A stretch of DNA of 16,485 nucleotides from Lachnospiraceae bacterium (GTDB taxonomy: Bacteria; Bacillota; Clostridia; Lachnospirales; Lachnospiraceae), in contig CAAGJU010000242.1 of the NCBI GenBank assembly GCA_900770225.1, positions 1 to 16,485 on the forward strand, given 5' to 3'. Each line of letters begins with the position of its first letter. Positions within the stretch are counted from its first letter, which is position 1. The position numbers and the translations under genes are program-made. Below the pieces are notes generated by a model. That model was not told the DNA's origin. It did not search any database and was given only the letters and a program-made list of their open reading frames with translations. Of this stretch, positions 1 through 4,881 are shown piece after piece.

Positions 1-46
1 AGTCAAAAAAGTGCATAACAATCAATACGTTTGACTGCTATGCACT
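1..46. repeat. Interleaved inverted repeats (possible pseudoknot)
   Basis: Two perfect inverted repeats are interleaved. AGTCAAA (1-7) matches TTTGACT (30-36), and AGTGCATA (10-17) matches TATGCACT (39-46). The a-b-a'-b' order would fold as an H-type pseudoknot in RNA. In DNA it could be two overlapping operator-like sites. No gene is seen in 1-160; it may be the 3' end of a feature lying to the left. The rest of 47-160 is AT-rich with no clear signal. Confidence 0.4.
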
Positions 47-176
47 CATGATTCATTTAGCGAATACAGGTTATATCGGATTGATACAACCTTTTGATCG
101 GATATTGAAAACCTTTACTTTTTCAGCAGGCTCCGAAAACGGCTCCTTTTTCTATGTATTCTAGTGCAAAGCGCCA

Positions 177-212
177 TTTGCGAAACGCAACATTACAGCT
201 ATAATATAAGTA
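177..212 (+). promoter_or_regulatory. Promoter P1 with palindromic -35 element
   Basis: The palindrome TTTGCGAAACGCAA (177-190) covers the -35 position (TTGCGA 178-183). The -10 box TATAAT is at 200-205 after a 16-bp spacer, and the predicted start is A212. The same arrangement recurs at P2, P3 and P4 with nearly identical spacing, which supports a real promoter. The palindrome probably doubles as an operator or activator site. It would drive ssb and perhaps the genes behind it. Confidence 0.8.
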
Positions 213-346
213 TCAGATATTTCTTTTTTACGAGAAGCACCGAGACAACTTATGTTTTCGGGCATCGGCAGGAGTTCCTGCCCGGTGGAAGCCTTCCCGT
301 TTTTATTTTCAGCAATTTTCGTCAGGCTGAAATGGGAATATCTGAT
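212..346 (+). promoter_or_regulatory. Structured leader RNA L1 (copy 1 of 4)
   Basis: The first transcribed bases, ATCAGATATT (212-221), pair with AATATCTGAT (337-346), extended by G-U and G-C pairs inward. Inside are a hairpin at 259-284, with two alternative pairings (CGGGCA/TGCCCG or GGCAGG/CCTGCC), and a second hairpin TTTCAGC/GCTGAAA (307-313/326-332). A further hairpin CCTTCACG/CGTGAAGG follows at 352-372, before the ssb ribosome binding site. The architecture of a closing stem formed by the 5' end plus two hairpins is shared with L2-L4. I do not recognise it as a known RNA family. Confidence 0.6.
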
Positions 347-439
347 TCTCACCTTCACGACGACCGTGAAGGGCTGTTGCGTGTGACAAGCGCGATGGTA
401 AAGATCCCGTATATCAGCCGGGGCGGAAAGGAGATTTTT

Positions 440-1075
440 ATGTCAGACATCGTAGTAATGGTGGCAACGGGGTTCGTTGGTAACGAGCCTAAGCAAAAGC
501 AGACGAAGAACGGCGCAACTTATGCGCAGTTCTCACTCGGGTCTTCGCTTGGGCGCGATCAGACCTCGTGGCGCACCGTCAATGCATACGGAACGCAGGC
601 GCAGTTCGTCATGCAGTATCTGCATAAGGGCTCGCGCGTTCACGTGCAGGGCGAAGATCGCGCCTATGCGTATACGGCGCAGGACGGCACTCCACGCGCC
701 GCGTTAGTTATTGAGGCATCGCATGTCGGAATTCTCGACGCGCCGCGCAGAAACAATGACGGAGCGCAGAACGCTGGAGGCGGTTACGCTAATGGCGCTC
801 AGACCGGCTATGCGCAGCCTCCGATGCAGAATCAGGGTTATGCAGCGCCGCAGCAGGCGCCAGTACAGCAGGCCCCCGTTCAGCAGAACCAGGGGTATGC
901 GCAGGCACCGGTGCAGCAGCAGCGTCAGCAGGCGCCACAGCAGGCTCATCCGCGCAACGGCAATTATTATGATGCGCAGCCGCAGTACGCGCAGCCTCAG
1001 CCAGCGCCGGCACCAGCACCGCAGGACCCGGGACTTCCTAATCTGGACATTTCGTCCGATGATCTCCCGTTCTAA
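440..1075 (+). CDS. ssb: Single-stranded DNA-binding protein
   Basis: This 211-aa protein binds single-stranded DNA during replication and recombination and recruits partner enzymes through its C-terminal tip. Residues 1-99 look like an SSB OB fold (FSLGSS, WRTVNAYGTQAQF, YLHKGSRVHVQGE, ALVIEASHVGIL). Residues 100-200 form a long, disordered Q/P/A/G-rich linker with repeated QQAPVQQ and GYAQ units. The end, DISSDDLPF, is the classical acidic tip. The start at 440 is chosen because GGAAAGGAG lies just upstream and the OB fold begins there. The same frame is open back to 164, but that stretch is the leader RNA. It is the first gene behind P1/L1, and a terminator follows directly. The tip suggests it recruits repair or replication proteins, possibly the helicases encoded nearby. 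Confidence 0.93.
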   Translation: MSDIVVMVATGFVGNEPKQKQTKNGATYAQFSLGSSLGRDQTSWRTVNAYGTQAQFVMQYLHKGSRVHVQGEDRAYAYTAQDGTPRAALVIEASHVGILDAPRRNNDGAQNAGGGYANGAQTGYAQPPMQNQGYAAPQQAPVQQAPVQQNQGYAQAPVQQQRQQAPQQAHPRNGNYYDAQPQYAQPQPAPAPAPQDPGLPNLDISSDDLPF

Positions 1076-1090
1076 CGTGCTCTGCTTCAC

Positions 1091-1133
1091 AGCCGGGGAT
1101 TAGCGTAATTGCTATCTCCGGCTTTTCATTTTC
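1091..1133 (+). terminator. Rho-independent terminator after ssb
   Basis: The stem AGCCGGGGA (1091-1099) pairs with TCTCCGGCT (1115-1123). It continues, after one bulged T, as TAGC/GCTA around a 6-nt loop, and is followed by TTTTCATTTT. It should end most ssb transcripts and allow ssb to be expressed well above the downstream helicase. Confidence 0.8.
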
Positions 1134-1165
1134 TGCCGGCAAAAGTCGGCACAGAAGGAGATAGT

Positions 1166-1474
1166 ATGAAACACTCGTTTTTTTACGAACGTCTTGCCGC
1201 TATAGACAAGGCGTTCGCGGCTCTGCCTCCGTATCATATGAGAGCAGGAGCAAACAGTTTGGAAGCTGTGCGCGAATGGTACCGAGAAATCGGCGCGCAC
1301 ATGCTGAACCGCGTGGCAGTTGAGGCAGCCGGAGAGGATATCGGCCCGATCCCAATTCGCAACCTGATGGATTTTCCGGAAGGTATGCGCGATGAGGATA
1401 TCGTCAAGGTCTGCAAGGAATATGGCGACACTGCGATTTTCTTCAGCAACGGGATAGCCTATCTTGCGGTGTAA
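1166..1474 (+). CDS. Hypothetical protein, 102 aa
   Basis: I do not recognise a family. The start at 1166 follows AGAAGGAG with good spacing; an in-frame extension to 1109 would run through the ssb terminator and is unlikely. The protein is soluble and mixed alpha/beta by eye. An N-terminal helical part (FFYERLAAIDKAFAAL) is followed by a central EWYREIGAHMLNRVAVEAAGEDIGP segment and a C-terminal FFSNGIAYLAV strand-like end. It sits between ssb and the RecD2-like helicase gene, so a role in DNA metabolism is possible but not shown. The hairpin at 1134-1154 (TGCCG/CGGCA) lies just before its ribosome binding site. Confidence 0.7.
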   Translation: MKHSFFYERLAAIDKAFAALPPYHMRAGANSLEAVREWYREIGAHMLNRVAVEAAGEDIGPIPIRNLMDFPEGMRDEDIVKVCKEYGDTAIFFSNGIAYLAV

Positions 1475-1485
1475 TCATTTTTCGA

Positions 1486-1512
1486 GACTGGCGGGCGCTG
1501 AACCCGTCAGTC
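1486..1512 (+). other. Stable hairpin between the 102-aa gene and recD2
   Basis: GACTGGCGGG (1486-1495) pairs with CCCGTCAGTC (1503-1512), with one G-U pair and a 7-nt loop. No U-run follows, so it is not a standard terminator. It may be an mRNA processing or stability element ahead of the helicase gene, whose ribosome binding site (AAAGGGAGG) starts about 15 nt downstream. Confidence 0.4.
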
Positions 1513-1537
1513 GGCTTCTTAGAAAGGGAGGCTCAGG

Positions 1538-3802
1538 ATGGCAGAAAAGGAGCCATACCAGATTCTTATTGGGAGCTTTATCAAGCGTCTTAATAAGAAT
1601 AACAGTGACTGGACAGCAATGTCTGTCAAGGTTGATACAGAGGAAGGAAGATCTCTGCTTCCGCAGGGAATTCAGATTTCCAACGGTATTGCGTATGTCA
1701 CTGTAACCGGGACAAATCTACAGCAGATTCGTTCTGTGTACGTCCGCTTCTACGGACAGTGGAAGCGTGATGCAAAGTATGGCTGGCAGTTTCAGGCAAA
1801 ACTGAGTGAACTGCTTACGCCATCCAGCATGGAAGCCGCTAAAGCACTGCTGTCTAGTTCTACGTTTCCGAACGTTGGAGCAAAGACAGCAGATGCGGTG
1901 ATTCGCACATTCGGGAATGATACTTTCGAGATCATTTCTGATGATCCGGATCGCTTGATGACGGTTCCGGGCATGCGCGCTGATCGTGCTGCATCCCTTG
2001 TCGCTAACTGGCGCAAGGTGACTGGCTATCTGCGCGCGGTGAAGTTCCTTGCACGGTTCGGCTTTTCGGAAACGCGCATTCAGGCTATATACAATCGGTT
2101 CGGCGAGAACACGGTTGATATCCTGACTGATAATCCTTATGAACTTGTAAAAGTTCGCGGGATCACGTTTCCGGAAGCTGATATTGTCGGGCGCGCGCTC
2201 GGAAAGAAACTCGATTCCTATGAGCGCATTTCCGGATGTGTGGTGGCTTCACTGCAGAATCTTTGCACGCAGGATACCTATGCAGATCTGCAAGTTCTCA
2301 CCGCTGATGCGATGGGGCAGTTGAACTCTGGCCTGGTGGATAACAATGGCAAGACCATTTATCCTGTTTCCCAGCAGACGTTCGGCGAAGCTCTGTACGC
2401 AATGGCGAAGAACCGGCTGATTAAGGCTGTCGACAACAAGTACGTCTTCCTGCGTTCGATGAATGCGGCGGAGAACGATGTTGCGGTTCGGTTGTCTACG
2501 CTCCTTCGGAATCCGATTTCCGGGGAAGATAAACAGAAGATCCGTATTGCACTTGCCGAGTTCATGAAGAATTCTAAGGTGCCATACTCGGAGAAACAGC
2601 AGGCGGCAATTCTGAAGTGCGTAAGCAGCAGAGTTGCGGTTCTGACTGGCGGTCCGGGTACCGGTAAGACGACGGTTGTCACGGGCATCATAGCTGTATA
2701 CAAGGCAGTGTTCAATGACGATGTCATCCTGATGGCGCCTACTGGCAAGGCTGCGAGAAGAATGGAAGAAAGTACGCATTTACCCGCGTCTACTATCCAT
2801 TCGCGCTTACAGCTGCGCGGTGAGGATTCCGAGAATGGCGCTCCGGCGAAAATCGAGAAGGGATACATCATTGTTGATGAATCCTCAATGATTGATCAGA
2901 CGCTGATGCAGTCGCTCGTGAAGTCGATGGCTTCCGATGATCTGCACGTGCTGTTCGTCGGAGACATCAACCAGCTTCCTTCGGTTGGCGCCGGATCTGT
3001 TCTGCATGAGCTGATCAACAGTGGCGTTGTACCGGTTGCGCGCCTGACAGAGGTCTTCCGTCAGAAAGGCGGTGGTGGAACCATCGTCGAAAACGCCAAC
3101 CGCATCAACAACGGTAGCTTCGATCTTGAGTACGACGATTCCTTCCGCCTTTGTCAGGTCGGAAGTGAGGAAGAAGCCGTACGTATGATCAAGCGCCTGT
3201 ATGCGAATGAGGTGAAAGAGTGGGGCATTGATAATGTCGCGCTTTTAACACCGCGCCGCGCACCGGGCGATGGCTGGAAGTTTAAGTGCTCTGCGGATGC
3301 GCTCAATCTGGAACTTCAGGCGCTGGTTAATCCTCCATCTGGCGATCCACATAAGAGCGCAATGATCTGCGGGAAAACATGGCGCGTCAACGATCGTGTA
3401 ATGCAGTGGAAGAACACCAAGGATGCCTCTAATGGCGATATTGGCGTGATCCAGTCATTTGCGATCGACAAGGATGGAATTCAGCGCGTAGATATCAAGT
3501 GGGAGAACGGCAATGAATCGCTGGTTAGCAGCGTGGATATGCGGAACATCTCACTTGCCTATGCGCTCTCCATTCATAAGTCACAGGGTAGTGAATACCA
3601 ATCGGTAATCATTCCTGTGCTGACCGCTGAGCAATGCGCTATGTTCCAGCGCAACTTACTCTATACCGGCGTAACGCGTGCTAAAAAGCGCGTGATTCTC
3701 GTCGGTGACAAAGCAGCGCTCGCCAGATGCATCGTAACCGCAAGTACCAATGACCGGAAATCGATGCTCGGTAAGCGCCTGCAAGTACATTCCAAAGACT
3801 GA
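1538..3802 (+). CDS. recD2: RecD2-like superfamily 1B DNA helicase
   Basis: This 754-aa protein should be an ATP-driven 5'-3' DNA helicase of the RecD2/TraA type, acting in repair or recombination. An N-terminal region (about 1-95) is followed by helix-hairpin-helix-like segments around 105-215 (FPNVGAKTADAVIRTFG, MTVPGMRADRAASL). Motif I GGPGTGKT is at 371-378, motif Ia LMAPTGKAARRM at 398-409, and motif II VDESSM at 446-451. VGDINQLPSVGAGS is at 474-487, motif V SIHKSQGSEYQ at 678-688, and motif VI YTGVTRAKKRV at 709-719. Length is typical for RecD2 without RecBC partners. It starts after AAAGGGAGG. Its neighbours are ssb upstream and a small gene 19 nt downstream. All helicase motifs look intact, so it is probably active. 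Confidence 0.9.
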   Translation: MAEKEPYQILIGSFIKRLNKNNSDWTAMSVKVDTEEGRSLLPQGIQISNGIAYVTVTGTNLQQIRSVYVRFYGQWKRDAKYGWQFQAKLSELLTPSSMEAAKALLSSSTFPNVGAKTADAVIRTFGNDTFEIISDDPDRLMTVPGMRADRAASLVANWRKVTGYLRAVKFLARFGFSETRIQAIYNRFGENTVDILTDNPYELVKVRGITFPEADIVGRALGKKLDSYERISGCVVASLQNLCTQDTYADLQVLTADAMGQLNSGLVDNNGKTIYPVSQQTFGEALYAMAKNRLIKAVDNKYVFLRSMNAAENDVAVRLSTLLRNPISGEDKQKIRIALAEFMKNSKVPYSEKQQAAILKCVSSRVAVLTGGPGTGKTTVVTGIIAVYKAVFNDDVILMAPTGKAARRMEESTHLPASTIHSRLQLRGEDSENGAPAKIEKGYIIVDESSMIDQTLMQSLVKSMASDDLHVLFVGDINQLPSVGAGSVLHELINSGVVPVARLTEVFRQKGGGGTIVENANRINNGSFDLEYDDSFRLCQVGSEEEAVRMIKRLYANEVKEWGIDNVALLTPRRAPGDGWKFKCSADALNLELQALVNPPSGDPHKSAMICGKTWRVNDRVMQWKNTKDASNGDIGVIQSFAIDKDGIQRVDIKWENGNESLVSSVDMRNISLAYALSIHKSQGSEYQSVIIPVLTAEQCAMFQRNLLYTGVTRAKKRVILVGDKAALARCIVTASTNDRKSMLGKRLQVHSKD

Positions 3803-3821
3803 AAATAAAAGAGGGGAGAAT

Positions 3822-4115
3822 ATGCCTAGAAAACCGCACTATACCGTATTGTTCCGCTGCTGTAAGGCCGATCAAAAAATCGCTGACGCAGAAATAATTG
3901 ATATGGAGTACCATTCGCAACTGATTGCTCAACGCAAAATGAGAAATCTGTTCGATAGGTATGTCTGGGATGTGCTGGTGAAAAGCGGTCACACCGAAGA
4001 TGTCGATCTGTTTGTGCAGACAGATGATTATGTTTGGCTGTCAAACGATTTCGCCAAGATTGAGATGAAGGTCGTTCCGACTGAATCTCTAACAGACGGA
4101 GTCCTGCAAATGTAG
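3822..4115 (+). CDS. Hypothetical protein, 97 aa
   Basis: I do not recognise a family. The start at 3822 follows GAGGGGAG; an upstream in-frame start at 3750 lies inside recD2 and lacks a good ribosome binding site. The protein has a strand-like N terminus (HYTVLFRCC), a helical middle (EYHSQLIAQRKMRNLFDRYVW) and an alternating acidic C-terminal half (VDLFVQTDDYVWLSNDFAKIEMKVV) that suggests beta structure. It is the last gene of the P1 unit, 19 nt after recD2 and followed by a strong terminator, so it is probably co-transcribed with the helicase. Confidence 0.7.
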   Translation: MPRKPHYTVLFRCCKADQKIADAEIIDMEYHSQLIAQRKMRNLFDRYVWDVLVKSGHTEDVDLFVQTDDYVWLSNDFAKIEMKVVPTESLTDGVLQM

Positions 4116-4132
4116 GGTAAACCTGTCAACAC

Positions 4133-4157
4133 GCTCGCAGAGATGCGAGCTTTTTTT
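4133..4157 (+). terminator. Rho-independent terminator
   Basis: GCTCGCA (4133-4139) pairs with TGCGAGC (4144-4150) around a GAGA tetraloop and is followed by seven T. It closes the P1 transcription unit just ahead of promoter P2. Confidence 0.9.
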
Positions 4158-4203
4158 GCGCGCATCGGGACGGATTCCGGCCCGGATGGCGTGCGCAATG
4201 ACG

Positions 4204-4240
4204 TTATGCAAAATGCAAATTCTAGGCTATAATATGAATA
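4204..4240 (+). promoter_or_regulatory. Promoter P2 with -35 repeat element
   Basis: The element TTATGCAAAATGCAAA (4204-4219) is the most diverged of the four copies. It can also be read as two ATGCAAA direct repeats. TATAAT is at 4228-4233, with a 16-bp spacer from ATGCAA (4206-4211), and the predicted start is A4240. The match to P1, P3 and P4 continues through the start site. Confidence 0.78.
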
Positions 4241-4317
4241 TCAGATACTTCTTTCTTCATTGCGCGCTAGCGCATGTGCGAACGCACATTGTTTTTCAGA
4301 AGAGAGTGTGTATCTGT
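4240..4317 (+). promoter_or_regulatory. Structured leader RNA L2 (copy 2 of 4)
   Basis: CAGATAC (4242-4248) near the 5' end pairs with GTATCTG (4310-4316). The helix continues with mismatches to CTTC/GAAG (4255-4258/4299-4302). Inside are two adjoining hairpins: TGCGC-GCTA-GCGCA (4261-4274) and ATGTGC-GAAC-GCACAT (4274-4289). This is the most compact and clearest copy of the three-way-junction shape. Confidence 0.65.
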
Positions 4318-4329
4318 ATCCCTCGGCTC

Positions 4330-4366
4330 AGAGAGCACTCGACATGTTTGTTGTGCTCTCTTTTTT
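4330..4366 (+). terminator. Intrinsic terminator inside the P2 leader
   Basis: AGAGAGCAC (4330-4338) pairs perfectly with GTGCTCTCT (4353-4361) and is followed by six T (4361-4366). It lies downstream of P2 and leader L2 but 114 nt upstream of the first start codon, so transcripts must pass it to reach the gene. That is the layout of an attenuator. Confidence 0.8.
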
Positions 4367-4407
4367 ATACAAAAATCGAATATTTCCGTGTCCCTTATGG
4401 GACGGAA
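4366..4407 (+). promoter_or_regulatory. Leader 3' block shared with the P3 leader
   Basis: TATACAAAAATCGAATATT (4366-4384) is closely matched by 10746-10763. Right after it, TTCC..GTCCC (4384-4394) can pair with GGGACGGAA (4399-4407) around TTAT. The P3 copy keeps TCCC/GGGA. Conservation of a non-coding block in two leaders suggests a function in anti-attenuation or mRNA structure. Confidence 0.45.
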
Positions 4408-4479
4408 CTGTCGAAATTACCGGCAGAGCGTCCCCTACGGAAGGGCGCGTGTTTTTTCCTTTGAAGGGAGGATACGAAT

Positions 4480-4857
4480 ATGGCAAAGGAAATTAAGAAG
4501 GAGACAGAGGTGAACACTTATGTTCACCTGATTCACCATGAGGGACGTGGTCGCAAGGTCATCGAGCTCGGACACGGCACTTGGCAGACAGACGGCAAGA
4601 AGCTGAACCGGCTGTTCCGTGACGCGATCGAAGATGTCATGCGAGAGCATGGCTTCTCTGAGCGCAAAATCATGGAAGTGCGAGGCGCGAAGGATATCGT
4701 TTCCGTTACTTCAAAAGAGGTATCGGGAACGCATTCCGCACATTCATATGACGATGAGTTTGGACATATGCATGTGATCTGCACGGACGCGCTGAGAATC
4801 GGAAAGCGCATTGACTCGTCTTGGGACGAAGTCGTGATCTGCTTCCCGCTGTTTTGA
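4480..4857 (+). CDS. Hypothetical protein, 125 aa
   Basis: I do not recognise a family. The start at 4480 follows GAAGGGAGG with good spacing. It is a soluble protein with a beta-like N terminus (VNTYVHLIHHEGRGRKVIELGHG), a helix (KKLNRLFRDAIEDVMREHG) and a His- and Asp-rich part (GTHSAHSYDDEFGHMHVIC, about residues 82-100) that could bind metal. It ends in hydrophobic VVICFPLF. It is the first gene behind P2/L2 and sits 24 nt before the UvrD-like gene. Both its stop and the next ribosome binding site lie in an A-rich stretch. Function unknown. Confidence 0.75.
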   Translation: MAKEIKKETEVNTYVHLIHHEGRGRKVIELGHGTWQTDGKKLNRLFRDAIEDVMREHGFSERKIMEVRGAKDIVSVTSKEVSGTHSAHSYDDEFGHMHVICTDALRIGKRIDSSWDEVVICFPLF

Positions 4858-4881
4858 AAAAAAAGAAAGGAGGCATGGAAA

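Noticed and set aside
128..151. Possible terminator before P1 (AGG..CCG-AAAA-CGG..CCT plus five T)
   Set aside because: Only two 3-bp helices split by a 2x2 internal loop; too weak to list as a feature.
164..439. In-frame N-terminal extension of ssb by 92 codons
   Set aside because: It covers the P1 transcript start and the L1 structure, has no ribosome binding site, and SSB homology begins at 440.
704..1090. Minus-strand frame of 128 codons opposite ssb
   Set aside because: It mirrors the Q/P-rich linker, has Leu/Arg-rich composition and no ribosome binding site.
2249..2871. Minus-strand frames of 170-176 codons opposite recD2
   Set aside because: The + strand here encodes the helicase Walker A and motif II; the opposite frames show no recognisable family.
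4156..4513. Several overlapping + frames in the P2 leader
   Set aside because: They run through promoter, structured RNA and terminator, and all overlap one another.
4875..4881. ATG 4875 as a start for the UvrD-like gene
   Set aside because: It is out of frame and one base from AAAGGAGG; ATG 4882 has correct spacing.
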